From the NCBI RefSeq assembly GCF_027595985.1, contig NC_073313.1:85852899-85916898 (forward strand): a DNA stretch of 64,000 bases, in the 5' to 3' direction. The position numbers were made by a program, and so were the translations under genes. The DNA comes from Sorex araneus (Eukaryota > Chordata > Mammalia > Eulipotyphla > Soricidae). Of this stretch, positions 33,906-44,775 are shown one piece after another. Position 1 is the stretch's first letter. Every line of letters starts with the position of its first letter. The notes under the pieces were generated by a model. That model saw nothing but the letters and a program-made list of their open reading frames with translations. It made no database searches and was not told the origin of the DNA.

Positions 33906-34040
33906 TCACATGGTTTTTTAAATTTTTTGAGAAGTCTGAATACTGTTCACCATAGAGACTGAATTAGTTTACATGTTCACCAACAGTGAATGAAGGCACG
34001 TTTTTCTGTTTCTCCACCAGCACTTCTTATTTTCTAGTCT
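33906..34040 (-). mobile_element. Old L1 ORF2 continuation, minus strand
   Basis: Plus strand GTTCACCATAGAGACTGAAT, then CATGTTCACCAACAGTGAAT is antisense ORF2. Confidence 0.75.
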
Positions 34041-34045
34041 TTAAA

Positions 34046-34077
34046 TGTATATATATATATATATACACACACACAAC
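34046..34077. repeat. (TA)n(CA)n microsatellite
   Basis: TATATA run followed by CACACACAC. Confidence 0.95.
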
Positions 34078-34080
34078 TGT

Positions 34081-34580
34081 ATTACTGTCATCCCATTGTT
34101 CATCGATTCACTCGAGTGGGTGCCAGTAATGTCTTCATTCATCCCAGCCCTGAGATTTTAGCAGCCTCTCCTTACTCATCTTTCCCACTAAATGGAAGCT
34201 CTTTCAGGGTTAGGGGAATGAGACCTGTTATTTTTACTGTTTTTGGCATATCAAATACGCCATGGAGAGCTTGCCAGGCTCTGCTGTGCGGCCAGAATAC
34301 TCTCTGTAGATTGCTGGGCTCTCCAAGTGTGGCACTGGCTGGGTAGTGGAAGTTGGCTGCCAGGGCTGGATACCTTGGGGCAGGGAGGGTTCTCACCCAC
34401 CCTCCTTTGGGGTACCCCGAGTGGAAACAGCCTCTGGCGCAGAGTCTGTTGCCATGGTTATGGGAGCCTGAGTTTATGCTCCCTTTGGGGAGAAGCAGCC
34501 ATGAGTTCTGGAGGGTGGCTGATGAGACTACCAAGGGTCACACCCATAAGCCACATCCTGCCGGTGCCAGATGATCTCCT
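34081..34580 (-). mobile_element. RTE-tailed composite retroposon, minus strand
   Basis: From the left: RTE terminus (ACTGTCATCCCATTGTTCAT), extra block (AGCAGCCTCTCCTTACTCAT, then CTTTCAGGG), paired GCTTGCCAGGCTCTGC body. About 250 bp of unrelated, GC-richer 5' sequence follows (34330-34580). Same B-C-D plan as 28.8 and 60.7 kb but a different 5' part. Confidence 0.75.
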
Positions 34581-34593
34581 CCTCCCCCTCCTC

Positions 34594-34634
<41 letters not shown>

Positions 34635-34636
34635 GT
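34594..34636. repeat. (AT)n microsatellite
   Basis: About 20 AT units, ending ACGTATAT. Confidence 0.95.
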
Positions 34637-34654
34637 ATATTTGTATCTATATAA

Positions 34655-34873
34655 AAATTTGCTCAAGCAGGCACCAGTAACATCTTCATTATGATAGTTG
34701 TTACTGTTTTTGGCATATCAAATACGCCACGGGTAGCTTGCCAGGCTCTACTGTGCAGGCAGGATACTCTTGGTAGCTTGCTGGCTCTCTGAGAGGGACG
34801 GACGAATGAATCCGGGTCGGCTGCCTGCAAGGCAAACAAACACCCTACCCTCTGTGCTATCACTTCAGTCCCT
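34655..34873 (-). mobile_element. SINE with RTE-type tail, minus strand
   Basis: Tail GCTCAAGCAGGCACCAGTAA at left, paired body units and tRNA head (CTGTGCTATCACTTCAGTCC) at right. Confidence 0.88.
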
Positions 34874-34907
34874 GTCGTGGGGAGCCCAAGTCCAGTGATG
34901 ATGAACA

Positions 34908-35075
34908 CTATTTTTTTTTGTTTGGGGCCATGCCCAGCTGTGGTTAAGGCTTGTTCCTGGCTCTTCTCAGGGATCAGTTCTGGTGAGGCTTCAGAAACTA
35001 TATGCAGTGCTGGGTATTAAACTCAAGTCAGATGCATGTACCAGCTTGAGTATTAGATCTCTACTCCAGTGCAGG
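34908..35075 (-). mobile_element. Older SINE, minus strand
   Basis: T-rich start, GGGGCCATGCCCAGCTGTGG, TTCTCAGGGATCAGTTCTGG and a decayed head. Confidence 0.7.
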
Positions 35076-36099
35076 ACATTTCAAAGAAACTGCCCACCTG
35101 ATGACTGGTGGTTTTCTCTAGATTATTGAGTTTGAAAATTGTCCTCTTTTCTCAATCCCCTCATTGAACACAGTTTCTGCTACTAGCTTAATTCCCCCAA
35201 ATTCTAAAACCAGTCTTGCCAAGATGCACAATAATTATATGCTAAGATGTATCACAGGGAATAGCAGCTGGAAGTCAGGGAATCAAGCAGAAGGCTATTA
35301 AATTTAGTTAAGCAAAATATGATCAGGACTTGGTCTACAGTGCTGGGAATAGAATTCGAGGGAAAAAGAAGGATTTGAGAAACATCACATATGTGCAAAA
35401 TAAATGAAGCTGTTCTGAAGTACAATTTACCTACATTTTTCCAGTATAACCTGGTGTCCTCAGAGAAAAGGGTAAAAGAATATTTTTAAAAGAGTAGGGG
35501 GTTACCAATCTAAAGTTCAGCTGAGGCGTTCAGGGAATAGATCATTGGCAGGTTGTTTTTCAAGCATAAGGCTTCCAGTTCAATGGACTTGATGTCAATC
35601 CAATGCCATCATATACAAAATGTACATGGTGGTCGTGGTGTGAGGTCGAGAAAGGCCTCATATGCACCATGACAGGTTGCACTTCAGCAAAACAATCAGT
35701 AGGCCTAAGTTTCTGTTTCCCCCAAAGAATTCCCTGAGTATGTCTTTGGCTGAAGCTGAAAAACCCCTAGAAGTCTCTAGCCAGTCCTATAATAAGTAGA
35801 ATATCTCTGGACACAGCAGGTGGGCAAAACCAATTAGCTCACAGTCTTGTGACTGGTTCATCAAAATTCTCAGGAAAACTGCCAACATTGCTTATGTAAC
35901 AATATGCCATATAATGTTTCTTGGAACTTGGGTTGGGGTCCTTGTCAAGACTCCACTGCATTGGATGAGGCTTGGACCCTAGCTCGAGCTAGTAACAAAA
36001 GTTCCTTTGCATTCTCTCTTCTGGAACTGGTCGCTGTGAGCGGGATAACCAGAACCTGGGTATAACAGTGGAAGTTCGGCTTACCTAGCAGTTCTGAAC
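35076..36099. other. No gene seen; degraded SINE-like pieces
   Basis: 35510-35690 and 35930-36060 have SINE-like wording (GCATAAGGCTTCCAGTTCAA) but cannot be aligned with confidence. Confidence 0.4.
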
Positions 36100-36320
36100 C
36101 AGTCAGATGTATGTGAGCACCACAATGAGAGGAGAGTGATCCCCAGTGAGCACAATTTAAAAATTTCCAAACATCACAGCCAGAAAGTATGAACCCTGAT
36201 AAGCATACGTGTGAAGGCCAGTGATCCACTAGCACTGCGGTCAAATGTGTGATGACCATGATCTGTAACCTCTGGTAAGCACTACAATTAAATTTGTGAG
36301 CAGCAGAGTGAGGCATCTGT
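36100..36320 (+). repeat. Interspersed repeat with about 38-bp quasi-tandem units
   Basis: Phrases such as GTGAGCACCACAATGAG, AGTGAGCACAATTTA and GGTAAGCACTACAATTAAAT recur at roughly 35-45 bp spacing. A related copy lies at 58165-58320. A reversed SINE head follows at 36345-36391. Confidence 0.55.
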
Positions 36321-36391
36321 GTGACCACATGAAATTTCAAGAATCAACATATATAAGGCAAATGCCCTACCCACTCAACTATGGCTCTGGC

Positions 36392-38249
36392 GCCTAAATA
36401 TTTTTTTAAAGAAAGGATAAAGACCATGCAGACTTAAACTAAATTTTCCATGGTAATTTTGTTATTACCCTTAGGCAAACAGGAATGAAAATATATAATT
36501 TTTAAATACAAGAGTTGTCTACTAAGCTTCCCAAAATTGGTTATTTCTTCCTCAAGTTATCCCATTGGTTATGAAAGCATATTGAGAAGTATGGGTAGAA
36601 TAAAGTATTGTACAGTCATTATAAAAGTAAATAAAGTGTTCCTGTCAATATTCTCCCCAATATTAGTTAAAAACATAATAGAAGATGATACAAATGTAGA
36701 TATCAATATATATATAGGTTTTGTATACAAGGAATAGAATATAATTTATAAAAATAATGCAATATAAATAATTTATTATAAGGAATTGGCTCAGGCAGTT
36801 ATGGACGGTGAGAGGTCACATAATCAGCTATCAGCCAGTTCGAAACCCAAGAATGCCAGTTGCCTAGTTCTAGTCCAGGTTCAAGGGTTTGAAGCCAAGA
36901 GAATGACTGGTGAAATTTCCAGTGTGAGTTTGAAGAGACAGAATGGTGTAGTTCCCATCCAAAAGCTAGTAGAGTTGAGTTGAGATCCAGAAAAAGCCAA
37001 TGTTTCTTTTTGAGTGCAAAGGCAATAAAAACCCAAAATCTCAGCTCAAAGACAGATAGGGAGAACCATCTCTTACTCACAGGAAGAATCTTGTTCTATT
37101 CAGATCTTAAGTTATTGGATGAGGATCTCTTACATTAGAGAGGGAAACCTGCTTTAATCAGTCTGACATTCCAAAGCTAACCTCATTCAGAAACATCCTT
37201 GAAGACCCTAAAATGACTTTTAATGAAGGATATGGGTACCCAGGGTCTAGTCAATTTACATAAAATTAACAATAAGAGCAAGGTATTATTTTACATCTTC
37301 TGAGTATATCTCCACACACTTGTGATACATATATCATATAATATGATCTGTATTATATAATATATAGGTATATAAATTTATATCGATATTGAATGTTATA
37401 ATAATAAGTGTTGTGGACAAAAAGCACCAAATGCACCTGCAGAACAGATAATGAGCCATATGATTATCTGATTATGTTAGCCTTACTAACAAAATGTCAT
37501 TCTTGCAGAGACGACAGCAAATACAAAGGCCGTGAGATAAGAAAGTCATTGAGTGTACTTGAAGAATGAAAAGAGGCAAATCAGAGTAGGTATTATTAAC
37601 AATAAGGTCAGAGAGTTAACTGGAGGAGAGGGAGAAGATCATGTTCTGCCTTATAGATACTGATGATCTTTGACTAAATGAGGTAGAGGATTAAGTATCA
37701 AAACAACATAGTCTGGTTTATCCATTACAAGAATCACCCTGACAGTGGTACTGAAAACACACTCTGTTGGTGAGGGAAGAGGAAGGAAATCAGAACACCA
37801 GTGAGGAAGCTTTTGCAATGATCAAAGAGAAAGATGATGGTAGTTCCAGGGTGAGAACTGTGAATGCCAAAATGGTCAACTGCAGGATACACATGTATGT
37901 AAGTATGTATGTATGTATTAGGCCAACAGGATATCCTGATAGATTGATTGCGAGGTGTTAGAGAAAGAGAAGAGGCAAAGATTACATCAAGGTTTTTAGC
38001 TTGAGCAACTGGAAAGATGGAGAGCCATTGCCTGAGATGGGGAAAACTATAAAATGAGCAGATTTGAAGATGATAATGTCAAGTTATACGATGCCTGGAA
38101 CTTATAGGATGGGATGCTGGAGATATGTGTGTGAGAGTTATTATCATGATATTTAAAGATACAATACTGGAATAAATAACAAAGTGAACAGGATTGGCTA
38201 GAGAAAAAGAAGTTCAAGGACTGACTTGAGGTACCTCAATATTAACAAA
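36392..38249. other. No gene seen
   Basis: AT-rich; AT-only patches at 36690-36780 and 37325-37395, and a short (GTAT)n at 37893-37917. Small open frames show no recognisable protein. Confidence 0.5.
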
Positions 38250-38492
38250 TTAGGGCAATGGGTAGAAGCTGCCGACCGAGCGATGCGGCTCAGTTGCAGT
38301 GCAACTGTCACTGCAGGCATGGGGTTGTGGTTTCAGTGCCCAGCACCGCCCCACATGCAGAAAACAATCCCTGTAACACTGCCATTGGAGGCGGGGAGCC
38401 CAGAGCCCCATCAGAACTTGTGATCTCCAGAGTACCTCATTCAATCATGCAACCCCTATTCATCCCAACAACAAAAATAACAACAACAAAGG
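38250..38492 (+). repeat. Unclassified retroposon-like segment
   Basis: AGCGATGCGGCTCAGTTGCA start, GTGGTTTCAGTGCCCAGCAC in the body and an (AAC)n-type tail (CAACAACAAAAATAACAACA). A SINE-like plan but not the main family. Confidence 0.45.
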
Positions 38493-38514
38493 AAAGGAGA
38501 AAAGTTTTTCAAAA

Positions 38515-39321
38515 GAAGACTATCTGAAGACAGGCCAGCTTCACTGCTTTATTACTTCTTGGAAGAAATGACTAGCCGAAGAGACTCCCAGGTAGGTCAG
38601 TTTTCAGGCTGCAAACTATGGGGCCTCCTCGGGAGGACAGCAGGCTTAGGCTGCACCCAGCTGAAGCCCCAGCAGTTGCATCCACACCCCACAGCCTCCA
38701 CCATATGGATAAGCCAGGTTCACTGCTTCACAACTAATCTTGGAAGAGATGCCAAGCTGACAACACTCACAGGCACACTGGTCTTCAGGTTGAAAACTCT
38801 GGGGCCACCTCAGGAGGGGGCAGGCCAAGTATCATGCCAGACCTACAGACCCTGGACTCCTGGGGTGCATGGCCACGTATACGGAGCCATGCAACATCTC
38901 CAAATTCCTCAATACTGACAGCCCAGTAGGAGCACAGCAAATTAAATGGGAAAGTAGCACAAAAAAACAATAGACTTAATAAGTGGAAACAATAACACAG
39001 AAGTCTCAACAAGCAGCAAACAGTTCAGTAAACCCTCAGGCAATGTCTTTAGTAACACCGTTGTGAAATATATCGATTTCCACAAGATTTCCTTACTGAA
39101 CTATTTTTTTATAATTCCACTTACCATTTTGTTGTAAACAATATAAAATCAATTATATTTTGCCTGCTAAGAGGGCACATTTGGGGAGGGGTGGGAAATT
39201 GGGGACAGGGATGGAGGGACAGTCACAATAGTGGTGAGATTGGTGTTACAACATTGAATGACTGAAACACCTGTATTATGAGCAACTTTGTAAACCATGG
39301 TGTTTAAATTAAGCTGGAAAA
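38515..39321 (+). mobile_element. Family G retroposon (copy 3), about 0.8 kb
   Basis: CAGGTTGAAAACTCTGGGGC, CAGTAAACCCTCAGGCAATG, ACTGAACTATTTTTTTATAA, CATTTTGTTGTAAACAATAT, GCCTGCTAAGAGGGCAC and CTTTGTAAACCATGGTG occur in the same order as in copy 1. An internal duplication is visible: AGCTTCACTGCTT/GGTTCACTGCTT blocks about 200 bp apart. No open frame of interest. Confidence 0.68.
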
Positions 39322-39349
39322 ACGGTCAATGTCATAAAAAAACAGAGGA

Positions 39350-39609
39350 AGTGAAGGGGCCTGAGAAACACTACAGCATGCAACTGACCTTAATTTGATC
39401 CCCTGCACCACATATGGTCCCCCAATTACCATCAAAAAAGATCCCTGAGGGGCTGGAGAGATAGCACAGCGGGTAGGGCGTTTGCCTTGCACGCGGCCAA
39501 CCCGGGTTCAAATCCCAGCATCCCATATGGTCCCCTGAGCACGGCCAGGGGTAATTCCTGAGTGCAGAGCCAGGAGTAACCCTTGTGCATCGCCAGGTGT
39601 GACCCAAAA

Positions 39610-39640
<31 letters not shown>

Positions 39641-39690
39641 GATCCCTGAGCACAGCTGGATGTAATCCCCCAGCCCTCAAAAAAGGGGAA
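39350..39690 (+). mobile_element. Old SINE split by a young SINE
   Basis: GGGGCCTGAGAAACACTACA to AAAAAAGATCCCTGAG (39350-39449) continues after 39641 with CACAGCTGGATGTAATCCCC. Confidence 0.8.
39450..39641 (+). mobile_element. Young SINE inserted in an older SINE
   Basis: Near-consensus copy with an A run of about 28. AAAAAAGATCCCTGAG on the left and the same string after the tail form the TSD. Confidence 0.95.
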
Positions 39691-41799
39691 AATCTTCAAA
39701 ACTGTCATAGCCAAGAAGAACCTAAGGAGACAGGGCAGCTAAATGTCATTGGTGTATTCTGCATTGAATTCTGGAACAGAAAAAAGGACATGAAACAAAA
39801 GTCCATGAGATAGAAAATAAGTATGCATTTAATAGTAAAAAATGAGAGAGAGAACAATCTGCAACAGTGACTGAGAATAAACAAACAGAAATATAGGAGG
39901 AAATCATTTTAAAGTTTGTCTTGTCATCTTCATGCTCTAGCTTGATGAAGAACAGGAGAGCCTAGAGAATTACTTGCAAAACTGAATGACTAAGTGGAGA
40001 GTGAAGGAATTAAAATTTTAAAAATCTTTATCCATCCTTGAGCTGCTTTTATTCACGTGCTAGTACATTAAGTTACTGCAAGGACTTTGGAAGAGTAGGT
40101 GAGATTACTTAGTGATTTTGCAAAATTAGACAAACAGACTATTACTTGGGGCATCTGATTTACAGTTTAACTCCCTCCCTCCTCCCAGATTCCCTCAGAA
40201 TAGCGGTCCTGGTTCTTATATGTTCCATATCTAGACTGTCTTTCACCACTTCCTGTGATCAAGCCTGTCCTTGGAAAATTAGCTCACTCTGAAATACTTA
40301 GGGAACTTCCTAATGAGCTTGATTTTCAGCTGTTAAACTTGATGGAACGCACAGAATTGTAAAAAGAATCAACTGTGACAGCTCCGACAGGAACAGAATG
40401 CTCTTAGCAGCCCCCTATTAGCACTGAATGAATGCCAGGAAATACTCCCCAAGCAGTAAAACACAGGTGGTTTTGCAGGAAAACAATTGCAAAGACAGGT
40501 TGGGGGCAAAGATAAAAAGGAAAGGGCTTTATTTTCCTTCACTCATTATATTTTCGCTTTTCTACCACTAAGATACATTGGTTATATAAACTACTCTGGA
40601 TAAAGAATTCACAGAGATGTAGCAAAAGATCTTCAAACATTTTTTGCTTCTGCAGCTATCTACAGATAAGAATATTAACTATAATAGTACTCCTGTGATG
40701 GTTCTATCATTAAAGCTGCAGACAGAAGGAAATTCTAATTTTCAAATCCCACCTCTGAGAGTTATTATTGAGAGAAAAGATTTTTTAAGCCTGCTAATCT
40801 TTTTCAAAGAAAAAGATCCTTGATAATCAAATAAATGGATTGTAATTTCAAAATGTCAAAGCTGAAGGGACTATTCAAGGCCACCCAGTCCACGACCCTC
40901 TTTTGAAACAGGAAAAAACCTTAGTCTCAAAGAGGGAAAAGAAGAGGAATGACCTGACTGCAGGATGAGAATTGGAAGACCAGACATGAAGCATTCAATC
41001 TCCCACTCCCAGCTTGATGTCCCTTCTTTCTCTACACTTATGCATGTGTTAATGGAAAACAAATTAAAGAAGATTGCAAAAGGGTTAGAAAACCTGAAAT
41101 TGCTCATAAAGGATTGTTATTTTCTCAACTGGTTTTCTGCAGCACCAGAAATTCTAGCTGAAGTAATCCACGGAGCAAAAGAAAGTGTAAAAAAAAGTGA
41201 TAGTCAAATGCTAATCACTACTTTCTTTTGAAAGCATTGTGTTCACAACCTTTTTTCCTTCACCAGTGGGACTCCGCATGTATTAAAAACTGCTCTGAAT
41301 GTCATTGAAAGTTTGTCATAATAATAAATGAAGTCCGCAGGTGGCTCACCACCTATTATGCTACCAAACCAGTTACAAATTTTCACTCACCAGCAAGGCT
41401 GGAACCTAAGAGTCAGAATTTCTGGGAGACCAGAGAGTCAGTCTTTCTGGAGCATTTAAATAGATTGGAATTTGTAGAACAAGGACAGACCTAAGGTGAG
41501 CAATGGGTTATGCATGTAAGTGTATGGAATCAACTGTGTAACTAAATACCATGCTCTCCTGAGCACTACAGGGAAGTGTTGGGAGCCTACTGCAATGTGC
41601 TAGCATCCTTAATAGCTCAGCGAGGAGCTGACAGTACAAAGAGAAAGCTTTTTATTGACAGGGATGAAAAGGAACGGAAAGAGTACTGTGTTTCCTCTCA
41701 CATATTCCCCTTGTTTGCTTCCCATGTGCACTTTCTGTTTATCATTAATTTTTATTACTATCATTTACAATATTAATTGACGTACCACACTTTATAATA
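39691..41799. other. No gene seen; mostly single-copy
   Basis: About 40855-40975 resembles an old MIR/L2-type repeat (AGGGACTATTCAAGGCCACC). The open frame at 40965-41231 has no recognisable domain and no splice support. Confidence 0.5.
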
Positions 41800-42016
41800 G
41801 GGTTAGTATTAATACTTTAAGGATACAACATTATTACACCACACTGACCACCAAATGAAAATTTGCTTCCCTCCACCTCTGTCCTAAGAGTCCCTCACCC
41901 CACCTCACCACCGCTGGTCAGATTCAGCTCTGTGGCAAGAATCTCCGGGTTTGTTTTAACAGACATTTCCTTTTACCTTACTTTGTTTCTTTTTTTTTTT
42001 TCAATTTACTTATTGT
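41800..42016 (-). repeat. Old LINE-type 3' end, minus strand
   Basis: AACATTATTACACCACACTG, TTGCTTCCCTCCACCTC and a T-rich end look like a reversed, decayed 3' terminus. Confidence 0.4.
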
Positions 42017-42269
42017 TGTGCTGGAGTGATAGCATAGCGGTAGGGCGTTTGCCTTACGTGCGGCTGACCTGAGTTGGATTCCTCCGCCCCTTTCCGAGAG
42101 CCCAGCAAGCTACTGAGAGTATCTCGCCCGCACGGCAGAGCCTGGCAAGCTACCCGTGCTATATTCAACATGCCAAAAACAGTAACAAACAAGTCTCACG
42201 ATTGAGACATTACTGGTGCCCGCTCGAGCAAATCGATGAGCAACGGGATGACAGTGACAGTGACAGTGA
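42017..42269 (+). mobile_element. SINE with RTE-type tail and TSD
   Basis: Full head-body-RTE-tail copy ending GATGACAGTGACAGTGACAG. TTATTGTTG flanks both sides. Confidence 0.94.
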
Positions 42270-42289
42270 TTTATTGTTGTTTTTGGTTT

Positions 42290-43446
42290 TCTTTTTTTTA
42301 ATTTTATTGAATAACCGTGAGATAATTGCAAGCTTTCATGTAGATAGTGGTTTTCTTTTAACAGCCCCAACATTATTTTATAACTGCAGGGCTCCTAAAC
42401 CATGCCCATGCCAGTATGACAAGATCCTTCCACCATTAGTCCAAGGTATTACCCCTTACCATCCTTCTTCCGTAGTAGTATCTCTGTTTTAGTTATTAGT
42501 GTAATATTGGCTTACAGAGGCTATTAGCAAGGAGTCCTATTTCCTCAATATTTTGGAAAAGCTTGAGGGGTATGGACACTAAATCTTTTTTTATGTTTTG
42601 ATAGAGTGCTCTAGTAAATCCATCTGGACCTAGGTTTTTGTTGTTGGGGAGAATTTTGGTTACAATCTCAATTTCTTTACTCAAGATTGGTCTATTTGGA
42701 TTTTGTTTCCTTTTGGGAGTTTGTACGATTTTAAGTATTCATTCATTTTTTAGATTCTTGAGCTTGATGGCATAAAGTTGTTAAGCCTCTTATGACTACT
42801 TGTATTTCTGAGGTGACTTGTAATTTCTCCCTTGTCATCTCTGATCCTATTTGTCTTTTTCTCTTTTTTCATAGTGAGTCTAGTTAAGGACTTGTCCATG
42901 TTGTTCACTCTTTCAAAGAATCAAGTACTGGTTTCATTAATCCTTTGTTTTCTCTATCAATGATTTTTCCTCTAAATTTTATGATCTACTGTCTTCTGTT
43001 TGCTTTCGATTTGTTTCTTGTTCTTTTTCCAGTTTCTCTACATTAGAGGTGAGATCAATAATTTGAGCCCCTTTTTCCTTCCTGGTGTGCACTTGAATAG
43101 CTATAAACTTTCCCCTTACAATTGTTTCTCCTGTGTCTCTTAGGTTCTATTAGTTGGTGTCTTCATTCTCATTTGTTTCGAGGAATCTTTTGATTTCTTT
43201 GATTTTCTGTTTTATTTCATTGCTATTTAGCAACATACTGTTTAGTTAACAGGTAATTAATCTTTCCACTTTCTTTTTATGATGTATTTCTATGTTTTTG
43301 GCTTTGTGGTCTGAGAAGATACTTGGTTTGATTTCTATTTTTGTGATTCTGTGAATGTTCCAGTGGTATCCGTATCCCATCATGTGTTCTATCCTGGATA
43401 ATGTCCCATACACAGTGGAAAAGAATGTATATTTGTTTTTCTGACA
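42290..43446 (-). mobile_element. Old L1, 3' end fragment and ORF2 RT region, minus strand
   Basis: A reversed terminus (TTGAATAACCGTGAGATAAT) is followed by antisense ORF2. The minus-strand frame at 42496-42684 reads KILPNNKNLGPDGFT, then LKLFQNIEEIG, the start of the L1 reverse transcriptase region. Further antisense ORF2 runs to 43446. Confidence 0.82.
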
Positions 43447-43986
43447 TGTTGGGTTCACGGAACTGGCAAGAGATCTGGCCATGGAAGTTCACCCAACCAC
43501 CCGTTGCTCACTGGACAGGGAAGCAGGACAGCTCCTAGAGGGAGGATGAGTATGTGGGGCTTTATGAAAAGAGAAGACAGACTAGACACACTCCGGGAGC
43601 CTCTACAGGGAGAACACTCACTTTATTGCAATCAGGCTTAGGTTTTTTATACTTAAAGAGAAAAAAGGGAGAATAATGGATGAACACTTTTCAGGGGAGA
43701 ATTCCCACACAAGTCCACAGGTAGTCAAGCAGGGAGTTCTGTTTCCTCGCTCTCCCTAGCTGGCTAGCAATTAGCTTGCTCAGTGATTCCTGATGTTTTG
43801 TTTTAGGCATAGTGACTGGACATTGCATCCGGCTGTTTGAGAAGGAAGGGAGGAGTTGCTGCTTGAAAGTCAAAGGGACTCTGCCAGGTGAGGGGCCACC
43901 TACAGCTCGTCTGCTTGAGTCAAGTCTCAGGTGCTCACCCTCGACCATAGCTGTTCCCCCAATTGTCCCCTGCAGAAACCCCCCCA
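43447..43986 (-). mobile_element. Endogenous retroviral solo LTR, minus strand
   Basis: A 540-bp block. On the minus strand it starts TGGGGGGGTTTCTGCAGGGG, has a TATA-like AAGTATAAAAAACC (about 43650-43663) and an AATAAA (43622-43627), and ends GTGAACCCAACA. No internal viral genes. No clear TSD, so a rearranged or truncated neighbour is possible. Confidence 0.7.
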
Positions 43987-44111
43987 TATACTAACTTTTT
44001 TGGAGGATGAAGGGTATGGGAGGGAACCTGGGAACATTGGTAAAGGAAAGTTGACACTGGTGGCAGGATTAGTGTTTGTAACATTGTATGTCTAAATCTC
44101 ACCTATAAATA
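43987..44111 (+). mobile_element. Old retroposon 3' end, interrupted
   Basis: GGGAGGGAACCTGGGAACAT, then TTGACACTGGTGGCAGGATT. It is split by an L1 insertion and continues at 44497-44523 (TATAAATAGCTTTGTAAATC). Confidence 0.65.
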
Positions 44112-44262
44112 CCTTTTTGTTTTGTTTTGACAGTGACGGTTACACTTTATTCATTATGCTTCTACTTAATACATGGAAAGACATCCAACCTTACCATTAT
44201 GTTTGTATTAGAGTATGCGGTACAAAAGGACTTAGTGAATAGATAATTATAATGACAGTTTT
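44112..44262 (-). other. Likely L1 3' transduction with own poly(A) signal
   Basis: 151 bp of non-L1 sequence lie between the L1 terminus (44263) and the left TSD. On the minus strand it has AATAAA (44150-44155) shortly before an A-rich tail (seen as CTTTTTGTTTTGTTTT). Confidence 0.65.
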
Positions 44263-44496
44263 TAAATAATTTATTAATTTTTAATTAGTGAATCACCGTG
44301 AGGGTACAGTTATAGATTTATACATTTTTGTGCTCATGTTTCCCCCATACAAAGTTCGAGAACCCATGCCTTCACCAGTGCCCATTCTCTACCACCAGTA
44401 AACCCAGCATCCCTCCTCCCCTCCCCAGTCCCGTCTCCCCCCACCCCACCCTGCCACTATGGCAGGGTATTCCCTTTTGTTCTCTCTCTCTGATTA
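44263..44496 (-). mobile_element. Young 5'-truncated L1 3' end, minus strand
   Basis: Reversed L1 terminus (TGAATCACCGTGAGGGTACA) to TCTCTCTCTCTG. The perfect 13-bp TSD TCACCTATAAATA (44099-44111, 44497-44509) encloses this L1 and the transduced segment. Confidence 0.92.
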
Positions 44497-44523
44497 TCAC
44501 CTATAAATAGCTTTGTAAATCAC

Positions 44524-44775
44524 AGAGCTGTAGCACTGTAGCACTGTTGTCCCGTTGTTTATTGATTTTCTTGAGCGGGCGCCAGTAATGCCTCCTTCAT
44601 CTCTTTCACGTATTAGTGTAGCCCAATGGCATCTGCTCTCTCCAAGAACACAAAGTGATACCCGTTATTTTACTGTTTTTGGCATATCGAATACACCATG
44701 GGTAGCTTGCCAGGCTCTGCTGTGTGAGTGGGATACACTCGGTAGCTTGTCGAGCTCTCCGAGAGGGATGGAGAA
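44524..44775 (-). mobile_element. RTE 3' end joined to SINE-body module, minus strand
   Basis: The RTE terminus extends into RTE coding sequence (CGTATTAGTGTAGCCCAATG) and then switches to the paired GCTTGCCAGGCTCTGC body, without a tRNA head. It links RTE and the SINE body in one molecule. Confidence 0.8.

Noticed and set aside
34243..34680. 145-codon frame ending in Tyr/Ile repeats
   Set aside because: Runs through a composite retroposon into an (AT)n microsatellite.
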